64,000 nucleotides of DNA from Mycobacterium decipiens (GCF_963853665.1 NZ_OY970459.1:62001-126000); one strand, 5' to 3'. Counted from the first letter of the stretch, positions 1 through 9,446 are shown. Translations and numbers: made by a program. Notes: generated by a model from the letters alone, not told the origin.

Positions 1-81
1 CGCGCAGTTGCCGACGCCGACGATGGCGACTCGTACTTCCGTCTGCGCCTCCGGCGCCCCTAGTGGCTTGTGCTCAGTCAT
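1..81 (-). CDS. ino1: Inositol-1-phosphate synthase, N-terminal fragment
   Basis: Partial gene running off the left edge. It starts at the ATG at 79-81 (minus strand), with a purine-rich ribosome site (AGGAGA, about 90-95) just upstream. The 27 visible codons read MTEHKPLGAPEAQTEVRVAI and continue into VGVGNCA, the Rossmann glycine-rich NAD-binding start typical of mycobacterial myo-inositol-3-phosphate synthase. The enzyme converts glucose-6-phosphate to inositol-3-phosphate for phosphatidylinositol and mycothiol synthesis. In mycobacteria ino1 lies directly downstream of a padR gene in the same direction, as here, so the two may be co-transcribed. Only the start is in the window; the name rests on those residues and on the gene order. 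Confidence 0.85.
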   Translation of the reverse strand, partial: MTEHKPLGAPEAQTEVRVAIVGVGNCA

Positions 82-165
82 CAAGGCGTTCTCCTAACCT
101 CATAACCTCTGGGGTGTCTTGGGTGGTTGGTTCGTGCTGGGGTACTGCGGGGTTGGTGCCGGGAT

Positions 166-708
166 TCACGTCTGTTCGGCGTGGTTGGGTGCCGCCCGTT
201 CCGCGGCGATGAGCTCGTTGAGCCACTTGACTTCACGCTCGCTGGACTCGAGCCCGAGTTGATGCAGTTGGCGCGTGTAGCGGTCAAACGAACCGCTGGC
301 CCGCGCCACCGCCTCGCGCAGGCCTTCCCGGCGTTCCTCCACCTGGCGACGCCGGCCTTCCAGGATGCGCATTCGCGCTTCCGCCGGGGTGCGGTTGAAG
401 AACGCGAGGTGCACCCCGAAACCGTCGTCGGTGTAGTTGTGCGGGCCGGTGTCGGCCACCAGCTCACCGAAGCGTCGACGACCCTGGTCGGTCAGTTGGT
501 AGACGCGTCGTGCCCGTCGCACCGGGGTCCCGGCCGGCGCCGCATTCTCGGCGATGAGCCCCTCCGCCTGCATGCGCCGCAGCGCCGGGTACAGCGAACC
601 GTACGAGAATGCCCGGAACGCGCCAAGTAGTCCGGTCAGCCTCTTACGCAACTCGTAGCCATGCATCGGCGATTCGATCAGGAGACCCAGAATCGCGAGT
701 TCCAGCAT
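166..708 (-). CDS. PadR family transcriptional regulator
   Basis: A 180-residue protein opening with MLELAILGLLIESPMHGYEL, the diagnostic first helix and turn of PadR winged-helix repressors. The wing follows (SYGSLYPALRRMQAEGLI, about residues 36-53). The C-terminal half is helical and charged, as in Vir/PadR_4 dimerisation domains. It sits 84 bp upstream of ino1 on the same strand and corresponds to Rv0047c by position and sequence. Regulation of ino1 by this protein is plausible from position only. The ligand is unknown. Confidence 0.92.
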   Translation of the reverse strand: MLELAILGLLIESPMHGYELRKRLTGLLGAFRAFSYGSLYPALRRMQAEGLIAENAAPAGTPVRRARRVYQLTDQGRRRFGELVADTGPHNYTDDGFGVHLAFFNRTPAEARMRILEGRRRQVEERREGLREAVARASGSFDRYTRQLHQLGLESSEREVKWLNELIAAERAAPNHAEQT

Positions 709-776
709 CGAGGCACCCCCTTTTGCATGGCTGGTTACGTTGGCTAGTTACGATGGTCCGACGTCTCGCGTCATCG

Positions 777-789
777 TATCGTTTCGATA
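777..789. promoter_or_regulatory. Short inverted repeat upstream of padR
   Basis: TATCG-TTT-CGATA is a perfect 5-bp inverted repeat about 69 bp upstream of the padR start. It could be an autoregulatory operator. The arms are short and do not match the classical ATGT/ACAT PadR box, so this is only a candidate. Confidence 0.25.
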
Positions 790-863
790 TATTCGCCACA
801 ATACCGCTCACCGTTGGTGCGCTGTTCGTCCTGCTCAACTGGGGTTGACCGGCGCCGGGCCGA

Positions 864-1778
864 CTAGTTCGGGTAGCTCACCTGTTTGATGGTGCCGTCA
901 CCAGCGAAGACGATGTGACCACCGCCGTAATCGCTGGAGACATGCAACGACAATGTCAACGCCCCGGGCGCGGTCGGGTCCTTGGCCGGCTCGACTATCA
1001 GGTACATGGTCTTGACGTCGGACTGTTTCATCCCGAGGGTTTCCGCGGCACCCCGGATGATGCCGACCGCCGTCTTGGCGTCGAACTTGCTCAGGTCGAC
1101 GAGAGCCACGTCAGAGCTGTTTCTGGGTGAGCTGGTCGGATCGCCCCACCCGCCGCGGTAGGTGTAGTCCAGGACGCGGCGGTCGTCTTTGGGGTCGCGC
1201 CGATCTATCGACGCCCAGTCGGGATAGATCACCAGCTTGTAGCCGACGGTGTCGCCGAACCTGGCGCGAGTTTGTTCCAGCAGTCCGGTGAGTCCGCCGA
1301 GGGAGTGCAGTTGCCGGGGCGGGGTCAGCACCAGCGCCGCGACTCCGTCGGGCTTGGCGCCGGGATCCCCTGGATCCGCAGCGAATTCCAGCGGCGAACC
1401 GGTGCCGCCGTACAGGCCCCAGCCGATGCCGACGCCCAACAGCACCGACACCACAAAAGCGGCGGCCAGGATGCCCAACCTGTTGTGCTTCGCCCGCGAT
1501 CTGAGTGCGGGCATCTGTGCGGGTGCGCTCTCGGCTTGCAGGTCGGCCACCAGATCCTGCAGATCACCCAGGGTCACGGCCTTGGTGGCGGTGCTGACGC
1601 GTTCCCGGTGTTCTTCCATCGAGAGCTCGCCGTCGTTGAGGGCGTTGTCGAGAATCCGGCAGGCGTCTTGCCGGTCGCTGTCTTTGGCCCGGGTCGTCGT
1701 CGATACTGCGCGCGCAAGCGGTGCGCCCAGCCATTTCGCCACGGGATGATCGTAGGAGCCCGTGTCGATTCTGAGCAC
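864..1778 (-). CDS. DUF1707 (SHOCT-like) single-pass membrane protein
   Basis: A protein of up to 304 residues. The region after residue 25 (KDSDRQDACRILDNALNDG through ELSMEEHRERV) is the DUF1707 domain found at the N-terminus of many actinobacterial membrane proteins. A single hydrophobic segment (GILAAAFVVSVLLGVGIGWG, about residues 102-121) precedes a polar C-terminal domain expected outside the membrane. It corresponds to Rv0048c. The start is uncertain: the GTG at 1778 is the most upstream in-frame start, while the valine before the conserved STTTRAK is GTA and cannot initiate. Function is unknown. Confidence 0.8.
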   Translation of the reverse strand: MLRIDTGSYDHPVAKWLGAPLARAVSTTTRAKDSDRQDACRILDNALNDGELSMEEHRERVSTATKAVTLGDLQDLVADLQAESAPAQMPALRSRAKHNRLGILAAAFVVSVLLGVGIGWGLYGGTGSPLEFAADPGDPGAKPDGVAALVLTPPRQLHSLGGLTGLLEQTRARFGDTVGYKLVIYPDWASIDRRDPKDDRRVLDYTYRGGWGDPTSSPRNSSDVALVDLSKFDAKTAVGIIRGAAETLGMKQSDVKTMYLIVEPAKDPTAPGALTLSLHVSSDYGGGHIVFAGDGTIKQVSYPN

Positions 1779-1876
1779 CTAATGCCCGCCGCTGTCCCGC
1801 AAGCGGGAGGTGTCGCCACCGCCAGACCGCGCCGCTCTGCATCGTCGCGACGGGAAAACGTCGTACTCTGGTCAGC

Positions 1877-2320
1877 GTGCGACTGCAGCGACAGGTGGTG
1901 GACTACACGCTACGGCGGCGCTCACTGCTGGCCGAGGTGTATTCGGGACGCACCGGTGTGTCCGAGGTGTGCGACGCGAATCCCTATCTGCTGCGCGCCG
2001 CGAAGTTTCATGGGAAACCAAGCCAGGTGACCTGCCCGATCTGCCGCAAGGAGCAGCTCACGTTGGTGTCGTGGGTGTTCGGTGAGCACCTCGGAGCGGT
2101 CTCGGGATCCGCGCGCACCGCCGAAGAGCTGATCCTGCTGACGACCCGGTTCTCCGAGTTCGCGGTCCACGTGGTCGAGGTATGTCGAACCTGCAGTTGG
2201 AATCATCTGGTCAAGTCGTACGTCCTGGGCGCGGCGCGTCCCGCGCAACCCCCACGGGCCCCTAGGGGAGCCCCCCGCACGCGGACGGCGCGCAACGGCG
2301 CCCGCACGGCCAGTGAATAG
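1877..2320 (+). CDS. DUF5318 protein with CxxC pairs
   Basis: A 147-residue conserved mycobacterial protein (Rv0049-like). Two CxxC pairs are visible, TCPICRKE and VCRTCSWNH, spaced like a zinc ribbon, so it probably binds zinc. The C-terminal 30 residues are Arg/Ala/Pro-rich and low complexity. The stop overlaps the GTG start of ponA1 by 8 bases, indicating translational coupling to the peptidoglycan synthase. No catalytic function can be assigned. Confidence 0.85.
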   Translation: MRLQRQVVDYTLRRRSLLAEVYSGRTGVSEVCDANPYLLRAAKFHGKPSQVTCPICRKEQLTLVSWVFGEHLGAVSGSARTAEELILLTTRFSEFAVHVVEVCRTCSWNHLVKSYVLGAARPAQPPRAPRGAPRTRTARNGARTASE

Positions 2321-4853
2321 CGACGGGCGTCGCCACCAGTCGTCCAGGGACGCCCCACGCGGGCCGGCGGCTGACGGTGTGGGCGATCATCCCGGCGGCG
2401 ACCGACGCCGCGATGACCCCGGTGCACGTCCGGTGTCCGGCCAGCGCCGCCAGGTTCCGCCAGACGACAGACTGACCGCGATCATCCCGCCGGTGACCGA
2501 TGACCGATCATCTCGGCACGCGGACTCCGTCGAAGCGGTCAAGGCCGCGCTGGACGGTCCGCCGCCGATGCCCCTGCAGCGCGAACCGCTCGAGGCGGTC
2601 AAGGCCGCATTGGACCGCCCGCCCGGGAAATCCCCACGGCAGGGCCGGCCGGGGGATGGACGTCGCCCACCGGGGGGACCACAACCGCCCGGGCCGCCGG
2701 GGCCCCCCGGACCGCCCGGGCCGTCCCCCGGCCGGGCCCCCCGACCGGGGGTAGACTTCCACCGGCGGATCAACTGGAAATGGGTACGACGCTCGCTGTA
2801 CCTCGCCACCGTAGTAGTGGTGCTATTGCCGATCGTCACCTTCACGATGGCCTACCTGATTGTCGACGTTCCCAAGCCCGGGGATATCCGCACCAACCAG
2901 GTCTCCACGATCCTTGCCAGTGATGGCTCGGAAATCGCTAAAATCGTTCCCCCCGAAGGGAATCGGGTCGACGTCAATCTCAGCCAGGTGCCGATGCGTG
3001 TGCGCCAGGCGGTCATCGCCGCCGAAGACCGCAATTTCTATTCGAATCCGGGCTTCTCGTTCAGTGGCTTCGCGCGGGCAGTGAAGAACAATTTGATCGG
3101 CGGTGATCTGCAGGGCGGATCGACGATCACCCAGCAGTACGTCAAGAACGCACTGGTCGGTTCCGCACAGCATGGCTTCAGTGGGCTGATGCGCAAGGCC
3201 AAGGAATTGGTCATCGCCACGAAGATGTCGGGGGAGTGGTCCAAAGACGATGTGTTACAGGCCTATCTGAACATCATCTACTTCGGCCGGGGTGCCTACG
3301 GCATTTCGGCGGCGTCCAAGGCCTACTTCGACAAGCCCGTCGAGCAGCTGACCGTTTCCGAAGGGGCGCTGTTGGCGGCGCTGATTCGGCGGCCCTCCAC
3401 GCTGGACCCGGCCGTCGACCCGGAAGGGGCCCGCGCCCGCTGGAATTGGGTACTCGACGGCATGGTGGAAACCAAGGCACTGTCTCCGAATGACCGCGCG
3501 GCACAGGTGTTTCCCGAGACGGTACCGCCCGATCAAGCCCGCACGGAGAATCAGACCAAAGGTCCCGACGGGCTGATCGAGCGGCAGGTGACACGAGAGT
3601 TGCTCGAGCTATTCAACATCGACGAGCAGACGCTCAACACCCAGGGGTTGGTGGTCACCACCACGATCGATCGCCAGGCCCAGCGGGCGGCGGAGAAGGC
3701 CGTGGCGAAATACCTCGACGGGCAGGACCCCGACATGCGGGCCGCGGTGGTTTCCATCGACCCGCACAACGGGGCGGTGCGCGCCTACTACGGTGGCGAC
3801 AACGCCAATGGCTTTGACTTCGCCCAGGCCGCATTGCAGACCGGCTCGTCGTTCAAGGTGTTTGCCCTGATCGCCGCGCTGGAGCAGGGGATCGGTCTGG
3901 GCTACCAGGTGGACAGCTCTCCGTTGACGGTCGACGGCATCAAGATCACCAACGTCGAGGGCGAGGGTTGTGGGACCTGCAATATCGCCGAGGCGTTGAA
4001 AATGTCGCTGAACACTTCCTACTACCGGTTAATGCTCAAGTTGAAGGGCGGCCCGCAGGCCGTCGCGGATGCCGCGCACCAAGCCGGCATTGCCACCAGC
4101 TTTCCGGGCGTTCCGCACACGCTGTCCGAAGACGGCAAGGGTGGACCGCCCAACAACGGGATCGTGTTGGGCCAGTACCAAACCCGGGTGATCGACATGG
4201 CATCGGCGTATGCCACGCTGGCCGCGTCCGGCATCTACCATGCGCCGCATTTCGTGCAGAAGGTGGTCAGCGCGGACGGCCAGGTCCTCTTCGACGCCAG
4301 CACCGCGGACAACGGTGGTGACCAGCGCATCCCCAAGGCGGTAGCCGACAACGTCACCGCGGCAATGGAGCCGATCGCCGGCTATTCGCGAGGCCACAAC
4401 CTGGCCGGTGGCCGGGCGTCGGCAGCCAAGACCGGCACGACTCAGTTCGGCGATACCACCGCCAACAAGGACGCCTGGATGGTCGGCTACACGCCGTCGC
4501 TGTCCACGGCCGTGTGGGTGGGTACCGTCAAGGGGGACGAGCCACTGGTAACTGCTTCGGGCGGAGCAATTTACGGCTCGGGTCTGCCGTCGGACATCTG
4601 GAAGGCGACCATGGACGGCGCCCTGAAGGGCACGTCCAACGAGACCTTCCCCAAACCGACGGAGGTGGGTGGGTACGCGGGTGTGCCGGCCCCGCCCCCG
4701 CCGCCGCCGGAGGCGCCGCCTACCGAGACCGTCATCCAACCCACGGTCGAAATCGCGCCGGGGATCACCATTCCGATCGGTCCGCCTACCACCATCACCC
4801 TCGCGCCGCCGCCGCCGGCCCCGCCCGCTGAGAATCCCACGCCGCCACCGTGA
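2313..4853 (+). CDS. ponA1: Bifunctional class A penicillin-binding protein PonA1
   Basis: An 846-residue cell-wall synthase that polymerises glycan strands and cross-links their stem peptides. A long Pro/Gly/Arg-rich cytoplasmic tail (about residues 1-155) precedes one membrane anchor near residues 160-185. The GT51 transglycosylase domain has the catalytic AAEDRNFYSN motif (about residue 238) and GGSTITQQYVKN. The transpeptidase domain has SSFK (about residue 513), SLN and KTGTTQFGD (about residue 706). The tail is Pro-rich (PPPPPPEAPP), as in PonA1. The stop overlaps the next start (GTGA), so ponA1 and the downstream membrane glycosyltransferase-like gene form an operon with the DUF5318 gene. 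The GTG at 2313 is the annotated-type long start; internal starts within the Pro-rich tail are possible. Confidence 0.95.
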   Translation: MNSDGRRHQSSRDAPRGPAADGVGDHPGGDRRRDDPGARPVSGQRRQVPPDDRLTAIIPPVTDDRSSRHADSVEAVKAALDGPPPMPLQREPLEAVKAALDRPPGKSPRQGRPGDGRRPPGGPQPPGPPGPPGPPGPSPGRAPRPGVDFHRRINWKWVRRSLYLATVVVVLLPIVTFTMAYLIVDVPKPGDIRTNQVSTILASDGSEIAKIVPPEGNRVDVNLSQVPMRVRQAVIAAEDRNFYSNPGFSFSGFARAVKNNLIGGDLQGGSTITQQYVKNALVGSAQHGFSGLMRKAKELVIATKMSGEWSKDDVLQAYLNIIYFGRGAYGISAASKAYFDKPVEQLTVSEGALLAALIRRPSTLDPAVDPEGARARWNWVLDGMVETKALSPNDRAAQVFPETVPPDQARTENQTKGPDGLIERQVTRELLELFNIDEQTLNTQGLVVTTTIDRQAQRAAEKAVAKYLDGQDPDMRAAVVSIDPHNGAVRAYYGGDNANGFDFAQAALQTGSSFKVFALIAALEQGIGLGYQVDSSPLTVDGIKITNVEGEGCGTCNIAEALKMSLNTSYYRLMLKLKGGPQAVADAAHQAGIATSFPGVPHTLSEDGKGGPPNNGIVLGQYQTRVIDMASAYATLAASGIYHAPHFVQKVVSADGQVLFDASTADNGGDQRIPKAVADNVTAAMEPIAGYSRGHNLAGGRASAAKTGTTQFGDTTANKDAWMVGYTPSLSTAVWVGTVKGDEPLVTASGGAIYGSGLPSDIWKATMDGALKGTSNETFPKPTEVGGYAGVPAPPPPPPEAPPTETVIQPTVEIAPGITIPIGPPTTITLAPPPPAPPAENPTPPP

Positions 4854-6502
4854 CCGGCGCACCGACGCAAAGCAGCAAAGTCTCGCCACTGCCTTTGGCC
4901 GCCGATCTGCGTAGCGCAGACAGCCGCGATTGTCCCAGCCGCAACGACGCCCTGGGTTCCGCGCTGGCGAATGCCGTCGGTGGCCCGGTGGGCCGGCACG
5001 CGCTGATCGGCCGCACCCGGGTGATGACCCCGGTGCGGGTCATGTTTGCGATCGCACTGGTGTTCCTGGCGCTCGGCTGGTCGACGAAGGCAGCCTGCTT
5101 GCAGAGCACCGGAACCGGGTCGGGTGATCAGCGGGTGGCCAACTGGGACAATCAACGTGCCTACTACGAGTTGTGCTACTCCGATACGGTGCCGCTCTAC
5201 GGCGCGGAGTTGTTGAACCAGGGCAAGTTTCCGTACAAGTCAAGCTGGACTGAAACTGACGCCCAAGGCACACCGCAGCTGCGCTACGACGGACAGATCG
5301 CGGTGCGATACATGGAGTATCCGGTCCTGACCGGGATTTACCAGTACGTGTCGATGGCGATAGCCAAGACCTATACCGCGTTGAGCAAGGTGGCGCCCGC
5401 TCCGGTGGTTGCCGAGGTGGTGATGTTCTTCAATGTCGCCGCGTTCGGGTTGGCGCTGGCGTGGCTGGCGACCGTCTGGGCAACCTCGGGGTTGGCGGGC
5501 CGTCGGATATGGGATGCGGCGCTGGTGGCCGCCTCGCCGCTGGTCATCTTTCAGATGTTCACCAACTTCGATGCGTTGGCAACGGGTTTGGCGATGAGTG
5601 GGCTATTGGCGTGGGCGCGGCGCCGACCGACGCTTGCCGGTGTGCTGATCGGGTTGGGTGCTGCGGCCAAACTGTATCCGCTGTTGTTTCTGTTCCCGTT
5701 GCTGTTGTTGGGAATCCGCGTCGGTCGTTTGGGCGCTGTGGCCCGCACCGCGACGGCCACGGCCGTGACCTGGTTGCTGGTGAATCTGCCGGTGATGCTG
5801 CTCTTTCCGCGCGGCTGGTCGGAGTTCTTCCGACTCAACACCCGGCGTGGTGACGACATGGACTCGCTGTACAACGTCGTGAAATCGTTCACCGGGTGGC
5901 GTGGCTTCGATCCCACGCTGGGCTTCTGGGAGCCGCCGATGGTGCTGAACACCGTTGTCACGGTCCTGATCGTGCTGTGCTGTGCGGCAATTGCTTACAT
6001 TGCGCTCACCGCTCCGCAGCGGCCGCGGGTGGCACAGCTGACTTTCTTGATGGTGGCGACGTTCCTGTTGGTGAATAAGGTATGGAGCCCCCAGTTCTCG
6101 CTGTGGCTGGTACCGCTGGCAGTGCTGGCTTTGCCGCACCGCCGGATCCTGCTGGCGTGGATGACGATCGACGCGTTGGTGTGGGTGCCGCGGATGTACT
6201 ACTTGTACGGCAACCCTAGCCGCTCGCTGCCCGAGCAGTGGTTCACCGCGACGGTGTTGCTGCGTGATATCGCGGTGATGGTGTTGTGCGCGTTGGTGGT
6301 TCGGCAGATCTACCGGCCTGGCGAAGATCTGGTGCGCTGGCTTGGACGAGTCGACGATCCTTCGGGCGGTGTGTATGACCGTGCCCCTGACACCGCACCG
6401 GGCTGGCTGCCCGGCTGGTTGCGCCCGGCCCGGCTGAGGACCCCAGCTAGACCCGCGGTGCCGGCCGAAACCGGCCCGCAAGCCGTCATGGGGCGGGCAT
6501 GA
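4850..6502 (+). CDS. GT87-type polytopic membrane glycosyltransferase (Rv0051-like)
   Basis: A 550-residue integral membrane protein with about ten hydrophobic segments and a large periplasmic loop after the first (SGDQRVANWDNQRAYYELCY). The layout (ADTVPLYGAELL-type loop, repeated WxxxL helices) fits the GT87/DUF2029 family of polyprenol-phosphate-mannose-dependent mannosyltransferases in actinobacterial lipoglycan synthesis. It is Rv0051-like by sequence and position. The GTG start overlaps the ponA1 stop by 4 bases, and its own stop overlaps the next ATG (ATGA). The substrate is not deducible. Confidence 0.85.
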   Translation: MTGAPTQSSKVSPLPLAADLRSADSRDCPSRNDALGSALANAVGGPVGRHALIGRTRVMTPVRVMFAIALVFLALGWSTKAACLQSTGTGSGDQRVANWDNQRAYYELCYSDTVPLYGAELLNQGKFPYKSSWTETDAQGTPQLRYDGQIAVRYMEYPVLTGIYQYVSMAIAKTYTALSKVAPAPVVAEVVMFFNVAAFGLALAWLATVWATSGLAGRRIWDAALVAASPLVIFQMFTNFDALATGLAMSGLLAWARRRPTLAGVLIGLGAAAKLYPLLFLFPLLLLGIRVGRLGAVARTATATAVTWLLVNLPVMLLFPRGWSEFFRLNTRRGDDMDSLYNVVKSFTGWRGFDPTLGFWEPPMVLNTVVTVLIVLCCAAIAYIALTAPQRPRVAQLTFLMVATFLLVNKVWSPQFSLWLVPLAVLALPHRRILLAWMTIDALVWVPRMYYLYGNPSRSLPEQWFTATVLLRDIAVMVLCALVVRQIYRPGEDLVRWLGRVDDPSGGVYDRAPDTAPGWLPGWLRPARLRTPARPAVPAETGPQAVMGRA

Positions 6503-7140
6503 TGCAGGTCGCCATCCCACTGTTTCCACGGTTCACCGCACTCGATGCGGTCGGGCCCTACGAAGTGCTGCAACGCATTCCGTCGATCGACGTCGTGTTC
6601 GTCGGGCACCGGCGAGGCGAGGTGCGCACGGAAAACGGCATGCTCGGCGTGACCTGCGATGCCGCCTTCGACGAAGTCAGCACACCGGATGTGGTGGTGT
6701 TCCCCGGTGGTATCGGAACCCGCGTGCTGGTCGGCGACGAAGTCATCCGTTGCTGGCTGCAGCAGGTGCACCCGCGGACCACGTTCACCACGTCGGTGTG
6801 TACCGGCGCGCTGTTGCTCGCCGCGGCGGGCCTGCTCGACGGCCTCACCGCGACGACGCATTGGCGGGCCGCGGAGCAACTGAACGAGTTGGGTGCGCGG
6901 TATGTGCCCGAGCGCATCGTCGAGCATCTAGGGCAGCGGATCATCACCGCGGCGGGGGTGTCCAGCGGCATCGACATGGCGTTGCGCCTGGTTGAGCTGC
7001 TGGTCGATCGAGAGGCCGCGCAGGCCACGCAGCTGCTCATCGAATACGACCCGCAGCCGCCGTTCGACTCGGGCGCGCTGGCCAAGGCCGATGCGGCGAC
7101 GAAGGCAAGAGCCACCGAATTCCTGCAATCCCGGAAGTGA
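6499..7140 (+). CDS. DJ-1/PfpI family protein (Rv0052-like)
   Basis: A 213-residue glutamine-amidotransferase-fold protein. The nucleophile-elbow cysteine lies in TTSVCTGALLLAAAGLLDG (about residue 101), and DVVVFPGGIGTRV is the preceding strand-turn motif, so it belongs to the DJ-1/PfpI superfamily. Members act as glyoxalases, amidases or isonitrile hydratases; which applies here cannot be told. Tandem ATGs at 6499 and 6502 are both possible starts, and the first overlaps the upstream stop. It is the last gene of the DUF5318-ponA1 operon. Confidence 0.88.
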   Translation: MMQVAIPLFPRFTALDAVGPYEVLQRIPSIDVVFVGHRRGEVRTENGMLGVTCDAAFDEVSTPDVVVFPGGIGTRVLVGDEVIRCWLQQVHPRTTFTTSVCTGALLLAAAGLLDGLTATTHWRAAEQLNELGARYVPERIVEHLGQRIITAAGVSSGIDMALRLVELLVDREAAQATQLLIEYDPQPPFDSGALAKADAATKARATEFLQSRK

Positions 7141-7172
7141 GCCGCCAAGAACCCGTTGGCCGCAGCGCACAA

Positions 7173-7909
7173 TTAGTACGAAATCGTGGCTCCGAACGCA
7201 TCCGCCAGGTACGCGGCCGTGACCTCGTGGGCCGCGCTGCCGAATTCGTCGTCGAAGAAGCCGCGATTTTCAAGATGGGCGGCAATCCGAATGGTCGCGC
7301 GCACCACCGCCTCGGTCGGACGGCCCCCCGCCGTCAATCGCACGCCCTGGGCGAAATCGACGGAGACGCCAAGTTCAACGCCGTGCTCTTCGAAGACGTC
7401 GAGGTGCTCATCGCGAACGACGTAAAGATTCGTTTGCAGGCAATTTCGCACCCGGTGGCTTTCGAACCATTCCTCCGGGAATAGCTCCCGCTGTAGCGCG
7501 AACACACGCTCGAAGTAGGTGCGGGGTAGCAACGGTCGGCAACAGGTAGAAAACTGCCCAATCGCGAATGCTTGGGTCAGTGGCGGTGCCGCCGACGAGG
7601 CGTCCCTTCTCGATCGCCAGCGTCTTTGCCGTTCGCCAAAACGAAGGTGCCCGAGGTCGCCGGGTCGATGGTCGTGTCCGTGGAGATCAACTCCGCAGTT
7701 GACGAGGACTTGGGGGCAAGGGTGCTAACCCGGATCTCTTGCCCGTCCACCGTCTCAACGGTGACGACACTTGGGCGAAAGTGGCTCGTGGGAGGCGTGC
7801 CTCGATCTTCAACAAATGCAGAGATGACCGACGCTGTGCTCGCTGACTTCAACGCCTCCGCGATCGCCTTGCGGATAACTGGGTGCTTCGTTTCGTACAA
7901 AATCGTCAT
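7173..7909 (-). pseudogene. Hypothetical gene broken by two frameshifts
   Basis: Coding-like peptide is spread over three minus frames in order. Frame one (7909 to about 7630) starts MTILYETKHPVIRKAIAEAL and runs to VLANGK. The second (about 7625-7535) reads LAIEKGRLVGGTATDPSIRD then WAVFYLLP. The third (about 7532-7173) reads PRTYFERVFALQRELFPEEW and ends DAFGATISY. Joined, they give a protein of about 245 residues, so two single-base indels are the simplest reading. I do not recognise the family. It is convergent with the upstream operon. A sequencing error at either indel would restore a normal gene. Confidence 0.6.
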
Positions 7910-8176
7910 GTTGCGTTCCTCTTTTGGTATATGGTCGTCGCTTTCGCAGATCGCATTCGGCAGGCAAAACTATAAGCGCTCAAATTTTGTAGGGTGAATG
8001 CGAATAAATTGCGAGCAATTCTCGGATTCGCCGCTACAACGCCGCGCTGAGAAATTCCGCTCGGGAGTTCTGGGTCGGCGGCGGCGTGATCGCGTCGCGC
8101 CGTGGCGGTTGCCCGGATTTCGCCGCCTAGCGTGGGATCCGGTAGCCTGGGGCGGTTGCCGACGCAGGCGACCCTC

Positions 8177-8204
8177 CTGCTACGGACCTTCCGTAGCCGC
8201 GCAG
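8177..8204 (+). promoter_or_regulatory. S6:S18-binding-type leader hairpin upstream of rpsF
   Basis: In the rpsF leader, CTGC-TACGGA-CCT-TCCGTA-GCCGC-GCAG folds into a 6-bp upper stem with a CCU loop, a 3' bulge GCCGC, and a 4-bp lower stem (CTGC/GCAG). A hairpin with a CCG-containing 3' bulge just upstream of rpsF is the known S6:S18 autoregulatory RNA motif. It lies 24 bases before the rpsF ATG, so binding of the S6:S18 dimer could block ribosome access (AGGAGG at 8209-8214). Confidence 0.6.
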
Positions 8205-8228
8205 ACCAGAGGAGGTGATGAGGTTCCC

Positions 8229-8519
8229 ATGCGTCCATACGAAATCATGGTCATCCTTGACCCCACTCTCGACGAACGTACCGTTGCCCCGTCTTTGGAG
8301 ACGTTTCTCAACGTCGTCCGGAAGGACGGCGGAAAGGTCGAGAAGATCGACATCTGGGGCAAGCGCCGGTTGGCGTATGAAATCGCCAAGCATGCCGAAG
8401 GCATCTACGTCGTGATCGACGTGAAAGCTGCCCCGGCAACGGTTTCCGAGCTCGACCGTCAGCTCAGCCTTAACGAGTCGGTGTTGCGCACCAAGGTGAT
8501 GCGCGTCGACAAGCACTAA
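8229..8519 (+). CDS. rpsF: 30S ribosomal protein S6
   Basis: A 96-residue protein, [20 protein letters not shown] onward, matching mycobacterial bS6 in length and sequence. It pairs with S18 in the platform of the small subunit. The ATG at 8229 is chosen over the longer upstream frame because the conserved MRPYE start lies here and a Shine-Dalgarno-rich stretch precedes it. It is first in the rpsF-ssb-rpsR1-rplI operon. Confidence 0.97.
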   Translation: MRPYEIMVILDPTLDERTVAPSLETFLNVVRKDGGKVEKIDIWGKRRLAYEIAKHAEGIYVVIDVKAAPATVSELDRQLSLNESVLRTKVMRVDKH

Positions 8520-8625
8520 CCGGCGTCGCCAGGCGTTGGCTGCTGCTGTCAGTGCTGTTGCGTAGGCTCACCGAAAACAGGCTCGTGAAACGTCCACCGC
8601 CCGCAGGCGGATCCAGGAGGAAATT

Positions 8626-9147
8626 GTGGCTGGTGACACCACCATCACCGTCGTCGGAAACCTGACCGCCGACCCCGAACTGCGGTTCACCCCATCCGGT
8701 GCGGCCGTGGCGAATTTCACTGTGGCATCAACACCGCGGATCTATGACCGGCAGACCGGCGAATGGAAAGACGGCGAGGCGTTGTTCCTGCGGTGCAATA
8801 TCTGGCGAGAGGCGGCCGAGAACGTGGCCGAGAGCCTGACCCGGGGGGCACGAGTGATCGTCAGCGGGCGGCTCAAGCAGCGGTCGTTCGAAACCCGCGA
8901 GGGGGAGAAGCGCACCGTCGTCGAGGTCGAGGTCGATGAGATCGGACCTTCGCTTCGGTACGCCACCGCCAAGGTCAACAAGGCCAGCCGCAGCGGCGGC
9001 GGGGGCGGCGGCGGGTTCGGTGGAGGCGGCGGATCCCGTCCGGCGCCGGCACCGGCGCCGGCTAGTAGCGGATCGGGTGACGACCCGTGGGGCAGCGCCC
9101 CGGCGTCGGGCTCGTTCGGCGGCGGTGACGACGAACCGCCGTTCTGA
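8626..9147 (+). CDS. ssb: Single-stranded DNA-binding protein
   Basis: A 173-residue SSB starting at GTG (GGAGGA ribosome site upstream). An OB-fold occupies residues 1-120 ([20 protein letters not shown], then [18 protein letters not shown]). A Gly-rich linker (about residues 124-145) follows, then the acidic protein-interaction tip DDEPPF at the C-terminus. It coats single-stranded DNA during replication, recombination and repair. Its position between rpsF and rpsR1 is standard for bacteria. Confidence 0.97.
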   Translation: MAGDTTITVVGNLTADPELRFTPSGAAVANFTVASTPRIYDRQTGEWKDGEALFLRCNIWREAAENVAESLTRGARVIVSGRLKQRSFETREGEKRTVVEVEVDEIGPSLRYATAKVNKASRSGGGGGGGFGGGGGSRPAPAPAPASSGSGDDPWGSAPASGSFGGGDDEPPF

Positions 9148-9191
9148 CCCGCAGAACTTCAGATCAGTACGACACGGAAAGAAAGACACCC

Positions 9192-9446
9192 ATGGCCAAG
9201 TCCGGCAAGCGGCGCCCGGCTCCCGAGAAGCCGGTCAAGACCCGCAAATGCGTCTTCTGCGCAAAGAAAGACCAAGCGATCGACTACAAGGACACCACGC
9301 TGCTGCGCACCTATATCAGTGAGCGGGGCAAGATTCGCGCGCGCCGGGTCACCGGCAACTGCGTGCAGCACCAGCGAGACATTGCGCTCGCGGTGAAGAA
9401 TGCCCGCGAGGTGGCACTGCTGCCCTTTACCTCGTCGGCGCGGTAA
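9192..9446 (+). CDS. rpsR1: 30S ribosomal protein S18, zinc-binding (C+) form
   Basis: An 84-residue bS18. The motif [12 protein letters not shown] has a CxxC pair, marking the zinc-containing C+ paralog. A second S18 lacking these cysteines lies at 22312-22611, so both forms are in this window. The ATG at 9192 is preceded by GGAAAGAAAG. It partners S6 from the same operon. Confidence 0.97.
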   Translation: MAKSGKRRPAPEKPVKTRKCVFCAKKDQAIDYKDTTLLRTYISERGKIRARRVTGNCVQHQRDIALAVKNAREVALLPFTSSAR

